Assembly: GCF_002836505.1 (NCBI RefSeq)
Contig: NZ_PJBF01000040.1
Coordinates: 310,001-374,000, forward strand
DNA length: 64,000 bases
Source: Psychrobacter sp. Choline-02u-9
GTDB lineage: Bacteria; Pseudomonadota; Gammaproteobacteria; Pseudomonadales; Moraxellaceae
Direction of reading: 5' to 3'
Part shown: positions 1 through 8,768 of the stretch, one piece after another
How positions within the stretch are numbered: the first letter of the stretch is position 1
How the letters are laid out: each line of letters begins with the position of its first letter
Position numbers and translations under genes: made by a program
Notes under the pieces: generated by a model
Told to the model about the DNA's origin: nothing
Seen by the model: the letters and a program-made list of their open reading frames with translations, nothing else
Databases searched by the model: none

Positions 1-585
1 ATCGATATATCCTTGGAAGCTGCGCTCATCAAAGTTTTTGAAAAATCCTTTGTGCCGCATTTTTTCGTACGCTTCTGCTCGGCTGTCCCACACATCACGG
101 CGATGCTTAGAGATACCCGCTGGTGACAATTTATCCATCAAACGCTTACTCGTTAGAGGCAATTTATCTACTGTCTTTGCCAAATGCCATAACAAGCTAA
201 CTTTGCCATAGATCCAAGGCGGATCCATAAGCACTACTTGAGCAAACAGCTTAGGCTCACGGTACGCTGCTTGCAATGTACACATGGCGCCAAGTGAGTG
301 CCCCACGCCCACCACCTGACTGACGCTATGCTTCTCGCAGGCGGTTTTTACGCTATCGATCACCTGCTGTGTCAGACTGCGCCAATGATTATCCACTGGA
401 TAATCGGGCGTATCACCCAACATGGCAATATATTCAATCGTAAAAAATGCGGACAATCCTGCAAAAAACGGCTCATAGACAGCACTTGGCATGCCATTGG
501 CATGGGCAAAATGTAATACAGGCTTTTTTGTTATCTTGGAGACAGGTAGCGCAGCAAAGGTCTGCAAATTGATTTCATCACTCAT
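1..585 (-). CDS. alpha/beta hydrolase, 3' end cut off by window edge
   Basis: The reading frame is open for 195 codons from an ATG at 585 down to base 1, so the C-terminus lies outside the window. The start is preceded by GAGAG. The protein begins MSDEINLQTF and reads through an HANGMPSAVY segment (typical oxyanion-hole region) to GVGHSLGAM, the nucleophile elbow with the serine of the GxSxG motif. DPPWIYG follows the elbow. This supports a cytoplasmic serine hydrolase of the alpha/beta fold; there is no signal peptide. The acid and histidine of the triad would be beyond the edge or not identifiable here. Substrate unknown. Confidence 0.8.
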   Translation of the reverse strand, partial: MSDEINLQTFAALPVSKITKKPVLHFAHANGMPSAVYEPFFAGLSAFFTIEYIAMLGDTPDYPVDNHWRSLTQQVIDSVKTACEKHSVSQVVGVGHSLGAMCTLQAAYREPKLFAQVVLMDPPWIYGKVSLLWHLAKTVDKLPLTSKRLMDKLSPAGISKHRRDVWDSRAEAYEKMRHKGFFKNFDERSFQGYID

Positions 586-675
586 AATAGGCTCTCGTGG
601 GATGGTTTATATATTATTTTTAATAATTCAACTGTATTTCATATTAAGGTAGTTTTTAGCACTATATACAATTAA

Positions 676-701
676 GGCTGAGCATAATTATATGCTCAGC
701 C
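676..701 (-). terminator. hairpin downstream of the SppA-type peptidase gene
   Basis: A perfect 11-bp stem (GGCTGAGCATA and its complement) with a 4-base ATTA loop lies 39 bases beyond the stop of the gene ending at 740. On the minus strand it is followed only by a mixed TTAATT tract, so termination may be weak. Confidence 0.55.
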
Positions 702-739
702 CCAACAATCATACACAGTATATCTAAAATATTAAACGC

Positions 740-1795
740 TTAACGCATTTTTGCATTACCTTCTTCTTGGGGCAAAAACCCATCAAGACTCACGCTAGAG
801 CCAATACCTGCACCTAATTTCACTGCAAAACGGTCCATAAACATTTGGAACGGATCAGTTGGGCTATAGCTAATGATAGTATCAAGATCTAGTTGCTTAC
901 TTAGACTTGTGATACTACCTGTTTTGTCTGTTAGGCCTAGCTCAATAGACTGCTCACCTGTCCAGAATAACCCTGAGAACAGTTTGTTTTGTTCAGGATT
1001 TTTCAAGCGATCACCGCGGCCTTCTTTGACGGCATTGATGAAATGCTTGTGCGTATTAGCAAGCACACCTTCGACATGTTTTTCTTCGTAGTCAGTCAAT
1101 GGACGCGACAAACTCAAGATGTCTTTGTACTCACCCGCAGTGATAGTACGATCTTCTACGCCGACCTTGTCCATTAGGCCTTTGACATTGTAACTTGGCA
1201 TAATGACACCGATAGAGCCGACCAGACTTGAAGGATTGACATAAATCTCATCTGCGGCAGACGCAATATAATAAGCACCTGACGCACCGATATCACCAAT
1301 CACCGCATAAAGCTTTTTGTCTGGGTACTCTTGGCGTAAGTCCATCATGGTCTGCCAAATCTCATCAGACTGTACCGGTGAACCGCCAGGTGAATTGATA
1401 TCTAAGGCCACTGCTTTTGAGTTACTGTTTGCAAAAGCGTCTCTCAAGGCTTCATTGACATCATATGCATTAGCCACATCGTCATTACTGATGACGCCTT
1501 GCAGCTCAACCACTGCTAAATGTGGATCGCTAGTATCGACTGCGTCCATACCTGTTGGCGCGCTACTGCAACCACGACCAAGGGTCAAAAATATCAATAA
1601 GATATAACCAAAGGTCAATAGTTTAAAAAAGATACTCCAGCGACGAGCGCGGCGCTGCTCAACCACACTCGCTAATAACGTGTTTTCCAGCACCTTCCAT
1701 TCTTGTCCACTTGGCGGGCTTGGTTGCTGCAGTTGCGTTGGCTGATTTGCCGAGTTATCAGGACGTTTGTTAGGGTCTGGTGGCCAGTTGGGCAT
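740..1795 (-). CDS. sppA: S49 family signal peptide peptidase (short SppA type)
   Basis: 351-residue inner-membrane serine protease that cleaves remnant signal peptides or other membrane-associated peptides. An N-terminal cytoplasmic segment rich in proline and glutamine precedes one membrane segment at about residues 56-73. The S49 core follows. Ser172 in GDIGASGAYY and Lys224 in AGEYKD form the expected Ser-Lys dyad; their spacing of 52 equals that of the Bacillus SppA pair. The length fits the short, single-domain SppA class, not the 67-kDa E. coli type. The ATG start is preceded by AGGAAG. The gene stands alone between hairpins. The alternative name SohB is less likely because the catalytic region is closer to short SppA. 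Confidence 0.88.
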   Translation of the reverse strand: MPNWPPDPNKRPDNSANQPTQLQQPSPPSGQEWKVLENTLLASVVEQRRARRWSIFFKLLTFGYILLIFLTLGRGCSSAPTGMDAVDTSDPHLAVVELQGVISNDDVANAYDVNEALRDAFANSNSKAVALDINSPGGSPVQSDEIWQTMMDLRQEYPDKKLYAVIGDIGASGAYYIASAADEIYVNPSSLVGSIGVIMPSYNVKGLMDKVGVEDRTITAGEYKDILSLSRPLTDYEEKHVEGVLANTHKHFINAVKEGRGDRLKNPEQNKLFSGLFWTGEQSIELGLTDKTGSITSLSKQLDLDTIISYSPTDPFQMFMDRFAVKLGAGIGSSVSLDGFLPQEEGNAKMR

Positions 1796-1879
1796 ATAAC
1801 TTCCTAAGTTAGAAACAATCTAAAACAATGAAATGAGGTTGTCGAGAAATACAGCTAGAACAGTGGTGTATACCTGACT

Positions 1880-1898
1880 GATACTGTCTCACAGTATC
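1880..1898. promoter_or_regulatory. inverted repeat upstream of sppA
   Basis: GATACTGT and ACAGTATC form perfect 8-bp arms around a 3-base CTC centre, 85 bases upstream of the sppA start. It may be an operator or part of the 5' leader; no known regulator motif is recognised. Confidence 0.25.
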
Positions 1899-2059
1899 TG
1901 TGACCTGTATTAATAGGCTGCTAAGTATGGTGGTATTTCGATAATGGTTCAATAGTATAACTGTGAAATATCACTATATTGTAACACTGATAATATAAGC
2001 CTTATTTTTGAGGGTTAGTAGTTTCGGCATTGGGAGTGCTATCAATGTTATTTAGCGAT

Positions 2060-4984
2060 TTAGTTGTTTAGCAATAATGCCGCGTCTAAGGGTTTATTAT
2101 CATAGGTTATAACTTCATCGACTCTTTGACGACTTATGGCATCAGCTGTAATTTGCGAGGTACTATGACCAAGCCAACGTGTATTTTTGAATAGCATGTC
2201 ATCATTATTCGATTCAACTGAACATAGTAATGACCACATTTGCCAAACGCGTTGATGAGTAGCAGTATCTAGAATCAAACGCGACTGGGAAGACGCTGAC
2301 TGTTTGCTAGTTAAATGATTGGCGACTATGTGTGCTTGAGGGCTAACAGGTGAATTGGCAGGTAACGAATTGAGTGGATCTGCCGCATTGTATCTCAGAA
2401 CTCGTATAGGCAGATTAGTATCAAGAGCAATCGTACAGTCCCAAACGCTGGTATCACCTATCTCGGTCCAACCAGTGATGGCTTGTACTGACAACTCATC
2501 ATTGGCCGACTGCCATATTTTGCCTTGCTCACAACGCTGAGTGCTGATAGTAGGCGTATCTACAGACTGCTTAACTGTTTTATAGGCTTGCTGAAATGTA
2601 GACCAACGATCAGAGCGTCCTGCTTGCCAATATTGGCTAATGGCTAACCGGTCATTTAATTGAGCAACAATCATCGGTAGTAATTCAGAATTTTTGGTAT
2701 TAGCAATATTCTTATCGTCAGGAATTAATGTATCAGTCAGGCCGACACTGCTACTCTGCACGACAATGCTCTCTAACTTATTGACAGATAAACGGCCCAG
2801 TTGCTGCTTTAAATTTTCAGATAAATTGTCTGCTGTCAGGCTGCTTGGCATCGTTCGTGTAGAGGCTGGTCTATGATCAGCTAAGAACAACCAATTGGTA
2901 CTGTCTTCATTGACGGTAGGATATTGTAGCAATGCCGCCGTTATATACGAATCACCTGTCGGCAAAATATATAGGGTCGGCATCGTGACAAATGACTGCT
3001 GATTGGCATACACCGTCATCATCAGCAACGTTAATGGTGGCAACGTCAACCAACGGCTGAGTAAACCTCGTGGTAGCAGCAAAGGCAATGCACTTAGCAA
3101 AGCCATCGATAGTATCGCGATATTAACTGGTGTATAGAGCCACGCATCTGAGAGCGCTGGCAATGACGTCAGCCAACTCATCAAATCGTGAAGGTTACCA
3201 ACTATCGTACTAATAACCATCCAGAGAATATCAGCGATACTCGGCACCAAAAGATAACACAGCCCGGCTAATAAATTGAGCGGTACAATCACCCAACCAA
3301 ATAGCCCGATAGCAAATAAATTGATGAAAAGGCCCCATAACGATGCCTTACCAAATAGAAGCAACGTAACGGGTAATAAAGTAAGAAACAGCCAAAACTG
3401 TAATTTAAACACATGCTTGACCATTCGCCAAACACGGTTAGATAGCGCGTTATTGATATGAGTACGTGGCTTACTATCGTGTACAGTCGTTGCAGCAGTA
3501 GTCTGATGCTGATACGACGTATCGTCATACTTGAGTAATAACGCCACTGCAATAAAAGATAGCCAGTAACCTGCCTGCCACAATACGTAAGGGTCATGCC
3601 AGGCCATCAACACAGCCAGTGCCAATAGCACGCGCGTCGTACTAATAGGAAGCAATGTTAGTCTGATAAATCCAATCGCCAATAACATCCAAGCCGTACG
3701 AGCAGCAGGTACGTCAAAACCAGTAAATAGCGCATAAATAAAAGCAGCACCAATCATTACCCACCAGCGCACTTGCCAACGCGGAATACGACGATAAATC
3801 GCTGAATAATTACGATCAAACAGCAGTACAACTATGCCTGCCAATACAATAGCCAAAAACAGTACGTGCGTGCCTGAAATAGCGAGCAGATGTGAGATAC
3901 CCGCCAGTTGATATAAGTCCTTAGTATCACGATTAATCAAGCTACGATCACCCGTGAGAAGACTTAATGTCACGGCTTTTGCTTGTTGCTCTGCTGTCGT
4001 TTGTGCTGACCAGTCTTGATAGAAATGCTGTCGTAATCGCCAACGCCCCTGATCGATACGAGTACGAAAGCGCTGAAGATATGAATCAGAGTCTAGCGAC
4101 TGCTTCGAATATTTTTTATCGCTGATTTCATTGCTAATTTCGCTACTATTTACCAATGTAGGGCTAACGGCCAAAATATTTGCAACGCCATCAATATGCC
4201 GACCTCGTAACCAGCGATAACTGTCAAAGCCAGTAGGGTTATTGACTGCTTGCTCAGAAGTAGCTAACGGCGCCAGTGCTAGGCTCATGAATATCTCATC
4301 ACCGGGCTGCAAATCGTTTAAGGATGTAAGCTGATTATCATTTTCAGACTTTCTTGGATAGGCGTTAAGTAAGACTCGGTGTTCGCTGACTCTGATATTA
4401 ACTTCATTGGAACTAACATCGTAATTGCTGCTTAGGCTATTTTTATTCACCTCTAAGTAGTCGGATGTTTTGGTTGCTAACTCTTGGGGCGTTAGCGCAA
4501 CGGCCAATGGAGCGATGTTCGTTATCACTACTACTTGTCTATAACCGCTGTCTGTAGTGGCATCATAAACACTGTCGCTCAACCCTTCGATACGCACGAG
4601 TGCTTGTACTCGTATTGGAGCGGTAATTTCAGTGGTTTCTGCTTGTTGATGAGTAACCAAAGCTTGCAGTGCGCTGCCTATCACTAACGCAGTCGCTAAC
4701 AAAGCTAAGACCAAGTGTCTAATAATACGGAAAGGAAGTTTAGTATGGCGAGATGTGTTGTTAGAGGTATTGCTATCAGCGTTGTGGCTGTCTATCGAGG
4801 GTATGTTAAATTGAGCAGAAGCCAACAGAAACTTAGCAAATACAATAAGCGCCAAAGACAGATTGGACGGATCAATCATATCTAGCAAAGATAAGTCGGT
4901 TGGCATTATCACATTATCTGCGACTGCCAATACGCCCATCATAACTATAATTATGAGACTACCAATCAACCAGTACACCAGCAC
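2060..4984 (-). CDS. comEC: ComEC/Rec2-type DNA uptake channel
   Basis: 974-residue polytopic inner-membrane protein of the ComEC family, which passes one DNA strand into the cytoplasm during natural transformation. An N-terminal hydrophobic pair (about residues 1-60), a soluble OB-like region with LQPGDEIFMSLALAP, and the competence membrane domain with SHLLAISGTHVLFL (the family's most conserved motif) are visible, followed by a C-terminal region of about 300 residues. That region occupies the place of the metallo-beta-lactamase-like domain but shows no HxHxDH motif. The start is GTG; with AAGGAG directly before it, a GTG two codons downstream at 4978 is better spaced. The DUF2062 neighbour is a common comEC companion in gammaproteobacteria. 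Confidence 0.88.
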   Translation of the reverse strand: MLVYWLIGSLIIIVMMGVLAVADNVIMPTDLSLLDMIDPSNLSLALIVFAKFLLASAQFNIPSIDSHNADSNTSNNTSRHTKLPFRIIRHLVLALLATALVIGSALQALVTHQQAETTEITAPIRVQALVRIEGLSDSVYDATTDSGYRQVVVITNIAPLAVALTPQELATKTSDYLEVNKNSLSSNYDVSSNEVNIRVSEHRVLLNAYPRKSENDNQLTSLNDLQPGDEIFMSLALAPLATSEQAVNNPTGFDSYRWLRGRHIDGVANILAVSPTLVNSSEISNEISDKKYSKQSLDSDSYLQRFRTRIDQGRWRLRQHFYQDWSAQTTAEQQAKAVTLSLLTGDRSLINRDTKDLYQLAGISHLLAISGTHVLFLAIVLAGIVVLLFDRNYSAIYRRIPRWQVRWWVMIGAAFIYALFTGFDVPAARTAWMLLAIGFIRLTLLPISTTRVLLALAVLMAWHDPYVLWQAGYWLSFIAVALLLKYDDTSYQHQTTAATTVHDSKPRTHINNALSNRVWRMVKHVFKLQFWLFLTLLPVTLLLFGKASLWGLFINLFAIGLFGWVIVPLNLLAGLCYLLVPSIADILWMVISTIVGNLHDLMSWLTSLPALSDAWLYTPVNIAILSMALLSALPLLLPRGLLSRWLTLPPLTLLMMTVYANQQSFVTMPTLYILPTGDSYITAALLQYPTVNEDSTNWLFLADHRPASTRTMPSSLTADNLSENLKQQLGRLSVNKLESIVVQSSSVGLTDTLIPDDKNIANTKNSELLPMIVAQLNDRLAISQYWQAGRSDRWSTFQQAYKTVKQSVDTPTISTQRCEQGKIWQSANDELSVQAITGWTEIGDTSVWDCTIALDTNLPIRVLRYNAADPLNSLPANSPVSPQAHIVANHLTSKQSASSQSRLILDTATHQRVWQMWSLLCSVESNNDDMLFKNTRWLGHSTSQITADAISRQRVDEVITYDNKPLDAALLLNN

Positions 4985-5205
4985 TCCTTGCTTGATGACT
5001 TAAATATTATTCGGCCAAATATGGTTACTTACTATAGCAAATGACACGCGATGCAATAGCATTTATATTTATATTACCCTATACTGAGGTAACGTATTAG
5101 GTGGTAACTATCTGACACCACCATTCTGTGTGTTCTAACCTTTATCCTACTCACCATATATTACTTTATACCAGATTCTCAATACCATTGAGTAGACTGT
5201 AGTTA

Positions 5206-5799
5206 ATGATTAAAGGCGATCCTGTGCCCCAAAAACGTCTAAAAGACCTACTTCCTACACCAGAGAAAATCTTAGAAAGTCGCACTTTAAAGCTGTTTGC
5301 ACCGCACTTGGCTGATCCAAGGTTATGGCATTTCAATCGACACAGCCTAAATAAGGCCGTCTATATCGGTGTACTAAGTGCATTTTTTCCGCTGCCAGGA
5401 CAGATGTTACTGGCACTTATTGGCTCGCTTATTTTTCGTGCCAATGTTCCTATGGCGCTTGGTTTGACATGGATTACCAACCCAGTCACTAGCTTGCCCA
5501 TCTTTTATGCTGGATACTATATCGGCGCAAAAATCATTGATGCACCTGTGATTAGCTTGCGATTCATCGGTAGAATGATTGCTGATTTTAGCTTATGGGC
5601 ATTATCAAACGGCGCCAATCCGTTCATTACTTATCGCGGTACAGTATCACTTGCTGCATTTTGTATCGGGCTAACGATTTTAGCCGTAGTCACCAGTCTT
5701 ATTTGCGGTTTGGCATTTAAGGCCATTTGGCGTTATAAGACCGTGGCGAGCTGGCAGAAACGTCAGCAAAAACCTTCTGATGAATCTGACAAATTATAA
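5206..5799 (+). CDS. DUF2062 membrane protein
   Basis: 197-residue protein of the DUF2062 family. After about 50 polar residues come hydrophobic segments carrying the family motifs, for example SAFFPLPGQML and TWITNPVTSLPIFYAGYYIG, and a final membrane segment near residues 145-170; the tail is basic. Function unknown. DUF2062 genes sit next to comEC and the lol genes in Pseudomonas and relatives, and the same order holds here with comEC divergent and lolCD downstream on the other strand. It is read outward from comEC with its own promoter region. Confidence 0.85.
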   Translation: MIKGDPVPQKRLKDLLPTPEKILESRTLKLFAPHLADPRLWHFNRHSLNKAVYIGVLSAFFPLPGQMLLALIGSLIFRANVPMALGLTWITNPVTSLPIFYAGYYIGAKIIDAPVISLRFIGRMIADFSLWALSNGANPFITYRGTVSLAAFCIGLTILAVVTSLICGLAFKAIWRYKTVASWQKRQQKPSDESDKL

Positions 5800-5838
5800 G
5801 GCAATCTATCTTCATTACACGGCTATAACGCTTACGCC

Positions 5839-5861
5839 CTAGCTAAACTAAGCTTAGCTAG
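5839..5861. repeat. short inverted repeat between convergent genes
   Basis: CTAGCTAA and TTAGCTAG (8-bp arms, 7-base loop) lie between the DUF2062 gene and the convergent small gene. There is no T-tract, so a terminator role is only possible. Confidence 0.25.
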
Positions 5862-5867
5862 CAAAGC

Positions 5868-6173
5868 TTATTCTTCTTTACTGTTCTCTATAGCATTTAA
5901 GACTTTGTCAGTGAAATCTCTATCCATCGGTACGATCTCAATGACTTCATCATTTTTACAGAGCGTATAACGCTTACCTGTCGCGCTGTCTTGAACTTTT
6001 AGGTCGTAATCAACCCCAGCCAAAGTGATGGCATCAAACACAGGTGTCAGTAGCTCCGTTTGCGCTTGTCTATCAAGTGTTTCAAACAAAGTTGGATCGA
6101 TGTAAGGCTTTAACGGCTCATCACCCTCTTCTGCACTGCCAAAAGCCGCAATTGGATTATCATCTTCACGCAT
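5868..6173 (-). CDS. small acidic protein of unknown function
   Basis: 101 residues from the ATG at 6173, chosen because AAGGA lies 8 bases before it; an ATG nine bases upstream abuts the same ribosome site. The protein is acidic and soluble, with no signal peptide or membrane segment. A compact segment DYDLKVQDSATGKRYTL followed by VIEIVPMDRDFTDKVL suggests a small alpha/beta fold. No family is recognised. Codon use and the good ribosome site support a real gene. It lies downstream of lolD on the same strand, 180 bases away, and may be transcribed with it. Confidence 0.65.
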   Translation of the reverse strand: MREDDNPIAAFGSAEEGDEPLKPYIDPTLFETLDRQAQTELLTPVFDAITLAGVDYDLKVQDSATGKRYTLCKNDEVIEIVPMDRDFTDKVLNAIENSKEE

Positions 6174-6351
6174 TTTACGCATCCTTATAAAATAGATAAG
6201 GCGGCTGGCTCACAACCGCTTAATCGCTAGTTTCTATGATATATTTTATTAATAATACAACAATAACTTTTCAATATGATAGCCATCACATCCATGACAG
6301 ACGCCAATAAATGGCGTTTCGGTCAGTTTTTCGACCTAATATAAAAAATTA

Positions 6352-7032
6352 TTAATACTGTTCCCAATGCCCATTGCGTAGCAACAACTGACGATCAGCA
6401 AGAGCCGCTAAATTACGATCATGCGTCACCATAAGTAGCGCCGTTTGCATGGTGCTTTGTAGCTCTGACAACAAGCCAAAGACGCTTTGTGCATTGTCGT
6501 AGTCCAAGTTACCTGTTGGCTCATCTGCCAAGATAAGCGATGGCTTAGTCACTAGCGCGCGTGCAATCGCTACACGTTGACGCTCGCCACCTGATAGCTC
6601 ACCTGGTCTATGCATCAAACGATGCTCCAGACCGACATTTTCTAGAATCTCAACCGCTTGCTTACGAGCATCAGTCGTTGATACTTCTGGACGCATCAGC
6701 AATGGCATGGCTACGTTTTCGATTGCTGTAAATTCTGCCAAAAGGTGGTGAAACTGATAAATAAAGCCCAAATGCTTGTTGCGCATAGCTCCACGCTCAG
6801 TTTCATTCATGCTATTTAATAACTGACCATGTAACCAAACCTCACCACTGGTTGGCGTATCTAGACCACCAAGCAAATGTAGCAGTGTACTTTTACCTGA
6901 ACCACTGGTTCCAACGATAGCGATGCGTTCACCCGCATGAACAGTCAGATCAAGACCAGTCAATACTTGTGTACTGACCGCGCCTTCATCATATATCTTA
7001 TTGATATTGGTCGCCTCTAAAATGGCAGACAT
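6352..7032 (-). CDS. lolD: lipoprotein-releasing system ATPase LolD
   Basis: 226-residue ABC ATPase that powers release of outer-membrane lipoproteins from the inner membrane to LolA. Walker [10 protein letters not shown] (residues 41-49), Q-loop region [12 protein letters not shown] (a typical LolD feature), signature [15 protein letters not shown] and Walker [13 protein letters not shown] are all intact. Length is usual for LolD. AAAGGA precedes the ATG. It starts 57 bases after the permease gene stops and is certainly in the same operon. Related MacB-type ATPases are possible, but the permease partner and the lipoprotein-type Q-loop favour LolD. Confidence 0.93.
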   Translation of the reverse strand: MSAILEATNINKIYDEGAVSTQVLTGLDLTVHAGERIAIVGTSGSGKSTLLHLLGGLDTPTSGEVWLHGQLLNSMNETERGAMRNKHLGFIYQFHHLLAEFTAIENVAMPLLMRPEVSTTDARKQAVEILENVGLEHRLMHRPGELSGGERQRVAIARALVTKPSLILADEPTGNLDYDNAQSVFGLLSELQSTMQTALLMVTHDRNLAALADRQLLLRNGHWEQY

Positions 7033-7089
7033 AGCGCTTCCTTTATTTTATTTATTTCGGTATTTATTTCGATGTTTAGGCGTTTGCGA

Positions 7090-8325
7090 TTACTCATAGC
7101 GTAGCGTTTGAGCAGGCTGAATCTTAGCCGCTCGGCGTGCTGGATAAATCGTTGCCAAAAAGCTCAGTACAAACGATGCACCTGTGATTAATACCACATC
7201 TAACAAACGCAACTGCGATGGCAAATAATTGACAAAATACGCATCAAATAGGTTTAGACCAAAGGCTTGGTTAATAAAGCCTAAAATATCGCTGACCGTA
7301 AGTGCAAATATCACACCCAGTATCGTACCAGCGATAGTACCGATAACACCGATGACCACACCTTGGACCATAAAGACTTGCGTAATCAAACGAGGAGACG
7401 CACCAAAGGTTTTTAAGATTGCGATATCTGCTTTTTTATCGGTCACTAGCATGACCAGACTTGAAACAATGTTAAAAGCGGCCACTAAAATAATCAAAAA
7501 TAGTAATAGGCCGACCATGGCTTTTTCCATTTGAATTGCCCCAAACAGATTGCCATGGGTCTGTGTCCAGTCATTTGGATATAGCTTCTCAGGTGCGATA
7601 GCAGCCGCTTTTTCCGCAGCTATCGGCGCAGTAAAGATATCGTTAACCTTCATGCGTACGCCCTGCGCGCCTTCTGGCAAACGCAGTAATTTTGCCGCAT
7701 CTCCCATCGGGATAAACGCCATGAGACTGTCTACTTCTGGGCTGATCGTAAAGATGCCTGTCAGAGTAAACCGCTTAAATCGCGGTATCACACCTGCTGG
7801 TGATGGTGACGCTTCTGGCAATACCAGCGTCACTTTATCCCCTATTTGCAGACCCAAAGACTGCACCATCTCCTCGCCCAACACGATACTGAAATCGCCA
7901 CTTTTCAGGGTGTCAATACTACCTTCAATCATATGCTCATTGATGATGGAGACGTTTTTTTCGTATTCAGGCTCGACACCTGTCACCATGATACCTGCGA
8001 CCTGACCATTTGATGTCAGCATCCCTTGCAGTTGAATGAATGGTGCCACAGCTGCCACTTCTGGGTCTTCTTTGATCTGATCGGCTAGCTGCTCCCAGTT
8101 GCCAATAATTTCTGATGAGACCACAGTAGCCTGCGGTACCATTCCCAAAATACGGGTTTTCAGTTCACGGTCAAAGCCGTTCATCACTGATAGCACCGTA
8201 ATCAATACGGCAACCCCAAGCGTCAGACCAATCATCGAGATGAGTGATATAAAGGAGATAAAGCCATTACTACGTTCTGCTCGGGTATATCGTAAGCCGA
8301 TAAATAACGCTAAAGGACGAAACAT
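7090..8325 (-). CDS. lolC: lipoprotein-releasing system permease (LolC/LolE/LolF type)
   Basis: 411 residues from ATG 8325; an in-frame TTG two codons upstream is less likely. Four membrane segments are visible, one near residues 20-45 (GFISFISLISMIGLTLGVAVLI) and three in the C-terminal third (around 270-300, 315-350, 375-400), with a large periplasmic MacB-core domain between. The C-terminal YPARRAAKIQPAQTLRYE is the usual LolC/E ending. It extracts mature lipoproteins and hands them to LolA. Only one permease gene accompanies lolD here, with no second one on the other side, so the complex may be a LolF-like homodimer as proposed for LolDF bacteria, unless lolE is elsewhere. Confidence 0.88.
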   Translation of the reverse strand: MFRPLALFIGLRYTRAERSNGFISFISLISMIGLTLGVAVLITVLSVMNGFDRELKTRILGMVPQATVVSSEIIGNWEQLADQIKEDPEVAAVAPFIQLQGMLTSNGQVAGIMVTGVEPEYEKNVSIINEHMIEGSIDTLKSGDFSIVLGEEMVQSLGLQIGDKVTLVLPEASPSPAGVIPRFKRFTLTGIFTISPEVDSLMAFIPMGDAAKLLRLPEGAQGVRMKVNDIFTAPIAAEKAAAIAPEKLYPNDWTQTHGNLFGAIQMEKAMVGLLLFLIILVAAFNIVSSLVMLVTDKKADIAILKTFGASPRLITQVFMVQGVVIGVIGTIAGTILGVIFALTVSDILGFINQAFGLNLFDAYFVNYLPSQLRLLDVVLITGASFVLSFLATIYPARRAAKIQPAQTLRYE

Positions 8326-8768
8326 ATTCAAACTCTTTATCTTATCTACGTGCGACTTTATATAGGTTGCATAACGAGCAGTAGTAAATGCATCATACAG
8401 TTGCTACTACTCACATATAAATCAAACACAAAAACAGGGGGTCAGACGAGCCAATAACAGCTGTCAAAAGGGAGCTAGTTTGACACAAACTAGCTGATAT
8501 GTGCCAGTCATTAGCAACAACTGAGAGTATTTTTTACCAAAAAACTGGGTTTTGTTATTATTTTTTATAGGGGGCTTGCTATTAGCTGTACCAATACCTA
8601 TATATTATATGCTAAAGACAATTGTCATTAACCCCTCATTGAGGTTTCTGATCTTTTACTGGCTAGGCTTCTGACCATCATAAACCAATCATTTAAAATG
8701 TTGGATGGTACACAAGCAAACACAGTATTAGATACAAACCTCACGCTGACTTAATTTTGAGTATTTTC
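8326..8768. other. intergenic region with a perfect inverted repeat
   Basis: Divergent spacer between the lol operon and the next + strand gene. I see no gene. It holds the 10-bp-arm inverted repeat described separately at 8473-8495 and an AT-rich tract (8530-8620) likely to carry promoters. Confidence 0.5.
8473..8495. repeat. perfect inverted repeat, 10-bp arms
   Basis: AGCTAGTTTG and CAAACTAGCT flank a 3-base ACA. It lies between divergent genes and has no T-tract, which fits an operator or cruciform-forming dyad better than a terminator. No known binding consensus is recognised. Confidence 0.4.

Noticed and set aside
7229..8005. Long open frames antisense to lolC
   Set aside because: They lie wholly inside a well-supported LolC/E-type gene, lack family motifs and have no ribosome site.
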